From Prochilodus magdalenae (taxonomy: Eukaryota > Chordata > Actinopteri > Characiformes > Prochilodontidae), in NCBI GenBank assembly GCA_024036415.1, contig JAMWET010001278.1, forward strand, positions 733,561-797,560: a stretch of 64,000 bases of DNA. Reading direction: 5' to 3'. Below, piece by piece: positions 32,844 to 44,100 of this stretch. Both the position numbers and the translations under genes were made by a program. The notes beneath the pieces are model-generated. The model was not told the origin of the DNA. It searched no databases and was given only the letters and a program-made list of their open reading frames with translations. The stretch's first letter is position 1. Each line of letters begins with the position of its first letter.

Positions 32844-35209
32844 TCAAACCATGTCTACTAGTTTGAAATTATTTTCCTGCTTTGTGGGAACGATGTTGAT
32901 GAAGGACTTGTAGAGAACAGCTCCTTTTGGTAGTTTTGGGATCACATTCCTGGCTTCAGGACTGCGTGGGCGAGGAACATACACCTCCTTGGTGAACCTG
33001 ACAGTGCCGTCCTCCAGTGCATACAGTGTGTTGTTTGTTCCAATGCCAACCTATAAGAAAAACAGATATTAAGGAAAAGAAAACAAAACCCAATGTGGGG
33101 ATGGGGGGTGGTGGGTTCTGTGGTGCTTTCACTCGTCAGGACCATTTATATAAAATACAAACTCTGCAGTAACTGTTTGAAAGTCTGTGGAACATGGAGG
33201 TGTTTAAGTCTAATATGTTTAACCTAAAATAAATACTTCATGGAATATATCAGTTCCAATAAATACATGGTCAAATGATCAAAAGCAACAAATACTTAAT
33301 TAAACAGTGATTTATTTTCTTTTTCTTACATGAGCTCCTGGATGCCAGCGCAATTGCCGCTGTGTTGCCAGGATGTTGCCAGCATGAACAGAGTCTCCTT
33401 GAAAAACACACAAAAATAAGATTAGAGTATAATATGAGAGGGGAAGTAAGACTAAGTTGGTGTGTCTTTCTGTGTTTACCTGTTGACACTGAAAGAAAAA
33501 AAAAAAGGCGTTTGCATGATTTTGTTTTTTATAATAATAATAATAATAATGTAATAATCCCAGACTTCAACAATAAGATGTTCAGCAACTTTAGGGAAAC
33601 CTGAACTCTTGTTGATCTGCTAAAACCAACATCGAGTTTGCTGTTGACCATCGACCATCATGTAAATACAACAATACAACAGTACAATACAGAGAACTGC
33701 ATAGAATTTACTGTCTACTAAGGCTGTATATTGGAAAATAACCTGGTGATATGTATCATTATACAGGGGTTATGATTCAACATATTGTAATATATTGCAA
33801 TACTGTTACAAGGCATTATAAGGCAATTTGTAACGTCTAATTTTAGGTAAACTGTGAATAGCACACAAAAAAAACAGCAATATTTGATAGTAAACTATGG
33901 AATAAAAATCTATTACTGCGTTTTTGTGAACTGACATGGTAACAAAACATAATATTACGTTATTTTATATATATATATTTTTTATTTTCTTACTACATAC
34001 TTACATATCTCATAGCAGTCCAAAATTAGTTGTGGTGTTAGTAGTGGTGATTGATAAACCTAAAAAATAAAGAGCGTCAAAAAACATTAAACATTACCAT
34101 CTTGTTTCTTGAATCCATATCTGCGGCCAGGACTTTTACCTCCCAGGTTTTTACTGCTCCCTCCAGACTTCTTAGAGGCAAATCTTGTAGACACCAGCAC
34201 TGCTGGCGTTTGACATGATGTGAGAATACCTACAGGACAAGAAAATATTCTTTTTGAAGAGATCTAGAGTTGCCACCTTTCAGAAATGAAAATAAGGGAC
34301 GCCCCACCATGGCTCTTCTGGGCCATGACCACCACAGACCCGACTCCCGCAGCAGTGGCATGTGGGGGTGGATTTTGATAATTATTGTTGGATTTAGCGT
34401 TCATGTGTGTGTGTGACAGACGTGTGCATTGGACATCTACGGAACAACGGAACAAATCGCGTCCCCGTATTGGTTTAATATGGGACGCAACATTTAATTG
34501 CCAAACAAAGGACGATTCCGTTTTTTACGGGACGGGTGGCAACTCTAAAGAGATCTATCAGTTTTTCTACTTGTACCGTGTATATGTCACAAATAAAACT
34601 TGATCTGATTTTCATGAAATCACTCACTAGCTGTTTGCTATGTGTAAGATCAGCACAGACGCAGAGAAGAGCACGGACATATTAAAGCATTATTGCATTC
34701 CAGTTTTGGAAACCTCCTGTCGCGAACAGATTACACTATTCCCTGTCCCAGGACACCTGTTCTCGGCTTTAGTAGGTTAACTGAATCAGCGTGTCCATAG
34801 ACGGAATAGTGTGAACTTCACAGAAGATTGGCGCTGAGAACTACTGATGTAACCATCTCAATAAAATAAGCTACACAGACTAAAGTGAATTAAACGAGGT
34901 GACGACAAAACCCAAAGCCTTCCGGCTAAATGATATCTGCTCTTTAATACGATCACATCCCAGTTTCCTGCTTTATCGGGTGATAAGTGAGTGTCGTGCT
35001 CCAGCTTCAGCATCACTAATGTGAAAGGGAGCACGTTCACCCCATAAGAATATCGACTATTTTCACTCAACTAATGCCTTGTTAACAATATCCGCTTTAC
35101 TACATGCACCACGTCTTCTTTGTTGTTATTGCAGATAACAGAAATAACTAGTTTAATAGAAACACTTACCAGCTCTCGGTCGTAACAACAAGGACACGAG
35201 CGCCGCCAT
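32844..35209 (-). CDS. mrpl27: mitochondrial large-ribosomal-subunit protein bL27m, 4 exons, 148 aa
   Basis: bL27m is a component of the 39S mitochondrial ribosomal subunit, placed near the peptidyl-transferase centre. Exons: 35209-35170, 34229-34098, 33397-33330, 33050-32844, totalling 447 bases including TGA; the length equals that of human MRPL27 as I recall it. Exon 1 gives a basic, hydrophobic presequence ('[13 protein letters not shown]'). Exon 2 carries the family signature '[20 protein letters not shown]' followed by 'YGFKKQDG'. Exon 3 has '[20 protein letters not shown]', the bL27 core. Exon 4 has '[17 protein letters not shown]' and '[13 protein letters not shown]', ending 'NNFKLVDMV'. 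All junctions are GT-AG and in phase. It is divergent from eme1, as in mammals. Intron 1 holds a hAT-type miniature transposon. Confidence 0.97.
34257..34555. mobile_element. hAT-type MITE with 8-bp target duplication, mrpl27 intron 1
   Basis: A 283-bp element (34265-34547) with inverted ends TAGAGTTGCCACC / GGTGGCAACTCTA is flanked by perfect 8-bp direct repeats AAGAGATC at 34257-34264 and 34548-34555. An 8-bp duplication points to the hAT superfamily. The intact duplication suggests a fairly recent insertion. It carries no transposase. Confidence 0.9.
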
Positions 35210-35660
35210 ATTGAAGTACGTGATGTTGATGACGCTGTTCAAGATCCCGCGAGATTTCAACAGGCCCCGCCCAGAGATTTACTTTTTTTTTATTTAATAG
35301 TAATTTGTGCAATGAATGTATATGTTCATTTGAAAACCACATATAAAGCAGATATTGAACATATTTTGATGTCTTATTGTCTATAGCGAATATACACATA
35401 ATACATATGTGGTTTAGAAGTAATACAAAAGTTACTTAATGACTAATTATTATAAGAAACTGCTAAAAATATATATTATTTTATTCATATTTAAACATAC
35501 GAATGTTTGCAGATGGTTAGAACAGCCACGCTCAGTGATTGTAATGTTGTCTTCTTTGCCTATAGGTGGCAGCACTCCACTTTAACTCTGTTTTGAAGTT
35601 CTGAAAGAAGAAGAAGAAGAAGACGAAGACGAAACCCGCGAGATGTGAAGTTTTGTGTCG
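35210..35660. promoter_or_regulatory. divergent promoter region between mrpl27 and eme1
   Basis: This stretch separates the mrpl27 start codon from the probable eme1 first, non-coding exon. Two same-orientation copies of the 10-mer CCCGCGAGAT lie at 35246-35255 and 35635-35644, one beside each gene, related to the CGCG-containing TCTCGCGAGA promoter motif. A CTCF-like core TAGGTGGCAG lies at 35563-35572. No TATA box is evident, typical of housekeeping divergent promoters. The middle is AT-rich. Transcription start sites are inferred, not seen. Confidence 0.55.
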
Positions 35661-35795
35661 CGAGTCGGTGGAGTTTTAGATGGTGCAAGGAAGAACAATT
35701 TTAATCAAAACATTTTTACATTTTTTTTTCGTTGGGATATTTTTTTCCTTCTGACCGTGTCTGAGAGGTTCGCCCTTCTATATTCTATGTTGTTT

Positions 35796-35798
<3 letters not shown>

Positions 35799-35870
<72 letters not shown>
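35799..35870. repeat. (AG)36 microsatellite
   Basis: An uninterrupted AG dinucleotide run of 72 bases, just downstream of the putative eme1 first exon and about 2.3 kb before its coding start. The purine-only strand could adopt triplex structure and the length is likely polymorphic. The open reading frame across it has no coding support. Confidence 0.95.
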
Positions 35871-35875
<5 letters not shown>

Positions 35876-36534
35876 TTATTATTGTGCTTGTGATGATACA
35901 TTATACATTATGGAGACTAACCTAGAAAATCAGCTCATTACATCTGTAGGTATATGTAGGTGCAGCCGTCACCGCCCTGCTGCAAGTGAGAGTTAGACTG
36001 AGCTCTGTCAACTCCATCAGAGTGATGTTCCTCGAAACCTTAGAGCAGGACAGCAGAGTATAAACACGAAGCCCAGCAGGAGAGAAGAGTGACTTATTGT
36101 TTGCACTTCTTTATAAATGTTTTTTTATTTTATTTTATTTTTTAGGTTTGATGTTTGATTCTGAGGCCGAAGTTAGATTTGATTTTTAGGTATTCTAAAT
36201 TTACATTTACTAAAGCTCGAATTACACATCACACAGACTGGACTAAATGATAGTACTGCACTCATGTCGTCACTAGCAGTTAATTGTTTAAAAAGGTATT
36301 TGGATATGTGCACAAGTTGTTCTGATATTTAGGTTAGGTTGGGCTTGTGTCCTAAAATGTCTGCATTTTATTGAATTGTTTAATCCATGTTGTCATCGAC
36401 AGTCCTGTTTTACTGGACTTTTAGGATCAGGCTTTAGCTCAAACTGATACAGCAGAACCCACGGGTTGGTGGTTGACCAGTCAGATTCTAGCAGAACCCA
36501 ATAATAAATCATTATTATTATTATTATTAGAAAA

Positions 36535-36985
36535 TGTCCACCACAGAGCATGAATTATTTGGTTGGAGGATCATTCTCAGCACTGCAGTGACACTGACGT
36601 GGTGTGTTAGTGTGTGCTGTGCTGATGTGAGTGAATCAGACACAGCAGTGCTGTTGGAGTGTCTGAACATCTCAGTGTCAGTTCTGGACTGTGAATAGAA
36701 AAACTATCCAGCCTTGTGAACAGTGTCCTGTGAACACTGATGAAGGACTATAGGATGACCAACTATGCAGCGACAGATTGAGAACATATGACAGTCTCTG
36801 ACTTTACATTTACAAGGTGGACCAATGTAGGAATGTCTAAGAGAAAGCACATTGTGTGGACACTCAAAAATGAACCTAGTGAAAGAGATCAAATCAGATG
36901 AACTTCAGTCTGTTATAGTAGAACTGCAGAGTACACCTATATGGTATGTGGCGCTAATAAAATGGATAATGAGTGTAGAAACAAA
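36535..36985. mobile_element. otophysan-type interspersed DNA-transposon-like repeat, copy 4
   Basis: Contains the recurring core 'ctcagcactgcagtgacact', a 'gtgtgttagtgtgtgctgtg' run and the 'aaggtggaccaa' segment also seen at 9365-9410, ending with the 'ataaaatggata' end shared with the 62.9-kb copy. It lies in the first, non-coding intron of eme1. I recall this family as widespread in characin and catfish genomes but cannot give it an assigned name. A short (ATT)n run (36508-36530) precedes it. Confidence 0.7.
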
Positions 36986-38199
36986 CAAATGTACTTAATG
37001 TGGCCAGTCTGTGTAAATATACAATGACCAATAGCATATATTTACATGCAGACAAAGACTATGTTACTAGGGTCATATTTCAAAGCTGATATCAAAACAA
37101 TTTTTTTTAACAAACTGCATTTTTTTAAACATACTGCACAAAATCCTATTAAACAAGGCTTGTTAGGCTCTCTTTACAATGGAACATGCAGTAGGCCGGT
37201 GTTCTTTAGGTACTGATATTCACAACATGCTCAGAAATACGTATTGTGTATTGTGACAACAAATATCATGACAGAGCTAAAACGGACAGAATTTGCTAGT
37301 AGGAATACATTTCAAAAACATCAAAATCTATGAATACAGTGATTATTAGTCAACATTTCTCTCATGCATGCTGTTGGTCAGTGATCTTGACGTACTGATT
37401 TATTATCCAAGCAAAACTGGTCAAAGTTTCAGCATTATATAAATGCTTATGTTTCAGCAGATATGTACTGTAAAATATTGCATATGAATATATCCCTGTA
37501 TCCCTAAAAAAAGCCTGAGCAGTTGAGCATTAGGGGTGTAGGAAATTATCAAAACGTTATCCATACACTTGATTTTGTTCTCAGTATTATGTTCTCTATA
37601 GATTTTTCAAAAAAATGGTGTAGATTTTTAATTCATACTTTACGTGTAAAGGCTTGTGGCAGACATTGGTTCATTTTATGTTGTGTTCAGTCATATTATG
37701 TTGTGACCACCTTAGCTATCAGACTCATTCACTCCATTGTAGATAAGTAGCATAAGTGTGCCCTGCTAACATTAGCATTATCACACATATGCGTGGTGGT
37801 TTTTTTTTTGTTTTTTTAATTTATTTTTTATAAATACTAAGACATTTTTCCTAAAAATGTCCTGCTTACAGTCTTACAGTATATTGAATTGTAACCTCTA
37901 TTTGATAATATGTATCGTATCGCCAGGTTCTTGCACATACTTGGCCCTCTTGAGAGAGTGGATAAGATACGCCACAAGAGCTGACAAATAAGACCTTGTG
38001 AAGAGTCTGTTTTAAATGTATACTTCAACTTAGATACTCAGTTGAACAATAATGTTTTGGCACTTCATTGAAATCATCACACCCTTTTTAGCTTTAATGT
38101 CATCATGATACTGGAATGCAAATATCTATGTAGATATGGATAGAGAGTTATATCATTTTTTCCCCTCTGTTTACAGGAAAGGAAACCAATGACGCTTGG

Positions 38200-41100
38200 A
38201 TGATGGGTAGCAGCAGCAGAGCAGGGTTCCAGATCAGTGGTAGTGACTCCAGTGACTCGGAGGAGCTGCCTGTAATTGATTTCTCACAGCGTAAAAACAC
38301 GCAGGAAAAAACAAAACATGAACTGGTGGTTTTGGACGGGTCTGACTCTGAGATGGGTCACCCGGTCTCATCGTGTGCACGTCTCACGGTGACTGGAGCT
38401 GCTGGATGTAATGTTCTTATGGTCAGCAGTGAGAGTGAGGAGGAGGAGGCTTTTGTTCCTCTTGCTGTAAGACTTAAACAGAAACAGGCGGGCACGGCTT
38501 CAAGCACAGGTGTGCGTGAGAGTCAGACGTCATCTGCTCATCATAATTCAGACTTATTGGATAAGCAGTCACCTGCCCTGACCACCCATCATATCACTGT
38601 TGTTCAACCAGAAGATTATCCTGGGAAATATTCAGATAACATTAGTCATCAGAGCAGTGATTATGACGCAGCATGTGTTGCAAAGGGCTCCCTGTCAAGA
38701 GGGGAAAATCTGCGAAAGGGCAAGCGGACCCCTGTGGAAATCGAGGCAGCCAAAGAGGAAGCCCTGAGGAGGAGAGCAGAGCGAGAGACGCAGCAGGGAG
38801 AGCGAGAGAAGCTGAGAGCAGAGAAGAAAGCGCTGACGGATGCTGTTAAGGCCATGAGACCAGAGGAGTGCCTCAAACACATGGTGGTGACAGTAGATCC
38901 AGGTAGGTGGCAGTGTTGCTCCAGCATTTATCTGCTCTGAGTCTGTAAAGCCTCTGTGCTCTTTGATACTTGTGTTGATTTTTTAAAAAGCACTGGCACG
39001 AAGTATTAACCTGTATTTGCTGAATGGATTACTATTGATTAACTGTCTCCCTGTGTAGGCCTGCTGCAGCTAGAGGGTGGCGGAGCTCTCCTGACTTCCC
39101 TGCATGCTATGGGCTGCAGCTGTGCCATTGAAAAACAGCCTCTCCCCCGCAGTGTCTCTTGGGTCAGACGTACGCCCTGCCTTCAGGCTAGTCATCAGCG
39201 CACTTACACAGACACCGTCATTTTGGCTTTGTCCTTTTGCTTCTGTTCTGCCATACACTACCACAGTCTTCATGATGTCAATATATTTAATGAAGGAAGT
39301 ATGTAATTGTCAGGCTAGGACAGATATGATATTTTAGACTGCACTACAGATGACCAGTATAATGTTGTCATTATCAGGATATTGTTATACGTCTCAATAG
39401 ATTTTTTTAAGTATATGAGGGGTATCGTCAGTAGTATGAGACCACTGAACAAATGCAGTGTTAGAACGATTGTAGAGGGTGGTAACAATCTATAATGTTC
39501 TCGTTATGTTCTTTAGAAAATATTGGAAACTCTAAATGAGAATATGCCACATATTCGTACATGTATATCAATATTTCTCGACGTTCATTCGTTTTTACAT
39601 AATCTGTTTTAAATGTAGCCCTATTGTTTTGTTTTTTGTTCATTTCAATTTTATAACAAACCACAGACCAAATATCCAACTTTAACACATATAATGCAAT
39701 TAAAAATGTCTCTAATTATGTGGTGTTAATATTTTGCAAATCTGGCAAATTCTTTTCACCGATAATTCAAATCATATAATCAATAACAAATCATTATTTG
39801 TTGGAGATTAATTGTTAACTGACACACAACCTTTTAAAATCCATCACAGCACTGCGGTTTATATAAACATCATTATTGTAAAAGGGCTAGCTTGAAGTTC
39901 ATAATGCACAGTTTAAACAATAGTCAACATAGGATTGGAGTGAGGTGGAGTCGAGAATAGGACTGCATTGGTCAGTCATCACATATAGTAGGAGCGTGAA
40001 ATGCTAACTAGGAATGTTGTGACATTCCCTCTCACTGGAGAGTTAACAGAAGTGTGATGGCAGGCTGGGGAACAAAATCCTCGAATTTGTGGGAGCATTT
40101 CATGCTTAACTCTGAAATAAAAAAGGTTGTCAGTCACACAATTTGTAAAACCACCCTTAGCTAGCATGGAAACACAGAGTAGGGCTGAAAGATTTTATAT
40201 CGAAATTGCGATTTAAAAGAGTGGAATTTTCAAATCGCAGAAGTTGCAGTTATTATGTTATCAATTCTCTCCTCCTCTCAAAGGTAGAACTTAATGACAT
40301 GGAGCTTGTAAATCCACTATAAATGACCCATGCACTGTGTACATAAACACGACCTTAACCAACAGGCAGTCTGTCTCCTGGGTTAACTGGCTTTGTTAAA
40401 ACCTCAAGCCAAAAAGGGTGGACACATTGTCTTTATAGACTAAAAAAGGTCCGGCTCACTGTTTCTAGACAATTATTTCCATTTACATATCAATTGCAAT
40501 ATTCATAAAAAAAATTGCAGTTACATATTTTGCCCATACCTTTCAGCCCTACATGGGAGTAGTGTTGTCTTAATGAAGCATTCATTTTTATTGTCTTCAT
40601 TGTTCGTTAGCAAATGCACAAAACAGCCTCAAACATAAAACAAGCTGATGGCTTTGTAAGAGTTATTTGGTAATTAAGCAATTCCTAATCCAGATAATCA
40701 ATTACTCATCTCAATAATCAGCAAATTATTTTACTACCAGAATGAAGTCTCCAAAAACCTGTGCATTACTAAGTAGGTCTTCCAGAACACGTTGCCCTTG
40801 TGCGACCTCATGCATACAATCCAAAAACGCTTCTTACGCCAAGCGAAAAGCTGCCTGTGCAAGTATAATTGCCTAGATCCAACATACTGAGTGACAATTA
40901 GAAAACTTACAGAATCTCATTTTGATTGCAGACTGGTGAACTGATGTCTATTCCAGAATGGAATACAGTGATTCAAGTCCCAGTGGAAGACTTCACCAGC
41001 ATGGTTCATAATTACACACAGGTGAGCAGTAGCATGCTGGCTTATGCAGCCATGTTTATAGTGCACATAAATTAGATGGCAAGAATTATGCATTTAAACA

Positions 41101-44100
41101 TTAATATGCTAATTAGGCCATTGACTTGCCAGTGGCTTTCCTTTGCACATTGTGGCAAGTTGAGGGTCTAATGAAATTAGCAAGATGGTTTTAAAGGCAA
41201 AAGGCTGACACAAAATCATAGTTTGGACCTGTGGATTTAATTGAGCTATTTAAATTAATGAATGTAATTACATCCTCAGACCTCTATTATCTACAAATGA
41301 TCTTTTAGCCTCTGATAATATGCTGTTTCTCATTTAATCTCACAAAAAAAAATCATGTTTATGATATGGGAGCAGCATGTCTGGAAGGCTCTCACCACGG
41401 TTTGTGTGCTTATATAGGAGCAAAGATGTGGACGAACATTGGACTGTGGCATATCCCTGACTTCTTGGATTCTTCGTCTCATGGCCAGAAACCCAGGCAG
41501 AAACCTCAGTCTGGTAGTGATTGACATAGAGAAGTATTTTAAGTAAGTACTGGAGAGTTTTTAAGTAAGTACTAGTGGAGAGATATGAACTGATAACCCT
41601 CATGTCGGACTTTTTTTGATAGCATGCTTCATGCTTCCTTCTTTTGAGGCTGTATGCTAAAGATGAAAGCAAAGATCTAATTAACGTATCACAAAACACT
41701 CCTTACCATTAAGTGCCATTACATTTTGGATATTCTGTGGTGACCTTACCCTTGGATATTTTTTGGTTTAGATCTTGTGAAATGTTCAGTTAAAAACTGC
41801 TATTTTACACTGAGTGAACAGTAATGGCTTTAAAGGCCACTGGAGAATAGAACAAAGTCACATTGCTCTAAAGAGAAACAACCTGATTTACTTCACACAG
41901 TGGGTTACTGGAGCTTGACATTCCTTGCTTTGAGAGAAACACCTCTGCGTATTTGTGCTGGAACTCTCATTTACAGAAGTCAGAACGCTAAGAGTCGTCA
42001 GAAGTTCCGTGATGCAGTGCTGGGTGATGGCGGCGTGAAGAAAAGGAAGCGGAAAGATGCGGAGGAGCATCCCAATGTGTCTCGAGTAGAGATGGAGGAG
42101 GTAGCTTAACTACTTTCTGTTTTGGCATTTCTGTTAAAAGGCATGGCTATATCTGTAAATCTCTTATGATAGTTAGGGGTGCGCAATGGCAAACGCTATC
42201 ATATAACGATACATAGAAGGCCTAATTATGATCTTTTTATATGGAAACATACAGGACAAAATCCACAGTAGGCTTAGAGAAGCATACTGTTTACCACAAC
42301 AACCTTTATCACAGTAATTATAAAACATACTCCCTACATCCATCTGCTGTGCTTTCAAAGACATATAGTGATGCCAGTGTTGGTCTCAGGCTTTTACAGA
42401 TAAATTCATTATTTCTCTTGTGCTTCATCAAACTGCTTATTTCATCAGTTAATTTGGTCTGTGCTGGTAACAGATTCCTTTTATTCAGAGGTGGAGAATA
42501 ATTGCCTTAAACGTTTAAGCCCGGCTTGGGATGAAGGGGTTCCGTAAATGTTTTCGTTTGCATTTATTTGACACAGGTTAAGCTTCAACCCACTCACTGT
42601 GTTGCTCAGGTGTCTGTGTCGGAGTTAGAAATGATCTCGGAATTACTGGGAAAAAGTGCTTCAATAGCTACACTTGTTCTTATGGTAATTTTGAGGCAGT
42701 CTCTAATTCTGAAGTGGACACAGGTGCAAACACAGTGATGGTGTGCAAGTTGAAGCCTGATCTTTGTGAAATAAACAAGCATAACAACAGAAGTGTAATT
42801 AATCTAGAAATGAAGAACCAAGTTGTGAATGTCGCATGGAGTTAACTGTCCAAAGCCATGCATGCTGTGTGTGTCTAGTTGTTCCTCTTAGCTTGATTGC
42901 ACAAGAGCTGAGACATGTCCTGAAGCCATTTTGTCTGTCTGAAACCTGACGCTGTGGTCTGAGGATAACCTGAAATGTGCAGCGTAGCATAGACTGTCTT
43001 ATATAGAGACATGATATCTGCCTTCAGCCTCCAGCGGGTTCAAGCAGCACAGCAGCTGCATTTTGGCATCAGGCTCATCTAAGAAGTACAATAAATGTGA
43101 TACTAATATAGGTTAGCACAATACCTAAAATTACCTTTAGATATACAAGTCATAACAGATCCCCATGATATGGCTGTATACAGCTGTCCATCATTTATAA
43201 AGAACATGATAGTGGTGTGGCATTTCCTTGAGGTAGGGCAGATGGAATCGGTATGAGGTATGAACATGTAAGCATGCATCCCTGTTTTCCCTGTTGGGAC
43301 TTATGAAGAAGTAGTTCAGATTAACATAATCAGTCAGGACATGCTTGATGTCTGACGTTTGCTTCTGTGGTTTGTAGTGGGAGACGCTCCTTTAAAGACT
43401 GTTTTAACTTGTTGTTGTTGTTGTTGTTACACATGACGAGTCTCACTGACCTGGCGTGCCTCACTCAGTCATGTTCAGCACGTTTACCACGTTCATCACA
43501 AGTGGATGCTTCATGTTAAATGTATATTGTCTGTCATTCTGTCACCACCTTGCTCATCGGATGCAGTCCTTGGTGCTTACTTATTATTTCATTGTTTCTC
43601 AGGCAGATCCCACAAGCTAGTGTTAGTTGCTGTTATCGCTACAGTACAGAGAAAGAAATGGCAAGTCGTCACTTTTGAATTCCATCCAGTTGCTAGTGGC
43701 AGGTGACTGGGATTTGGGTTTCGGTTGAATCCAAATCCAGAGTTTCTTTTTTTCTATGTTGTAAGTATTTCCGCAGCAGAAGATGATACACACTGTCTCA
43801 TGCTCGCTACTTCAGTTAGAGAGGCTTTATAAGCTATAGCTTTCAACATAAGACTTGAACTCCACTGTGGATTGTCTTTATATGCCATTCTCAGTGTATG
43901 TGTTTATTCTCATATGTATTTATGTATTTGTCAGACATGTTCTCTTTATTTAGTTAGTTGATTTTTTTTTTTACATTTTAAATAATGCAAGAGATTCAGC
44001 AAAACACTGTTACACTGTACATAATATTCTGTATATGTACTGTATTTTACTAGTGATTGCTTAAAATATTATCATTCTGTAAAAATTATCATTGAAGAAA

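Noticed and set aside
35655..35996. 113-codon frame with Arg-Glu repeats near the eme1 5' end
   Set aside because: The repeat part is the (AG)36 microsatellite; the eme1 coding sequence starts at 38200, where homology begins.
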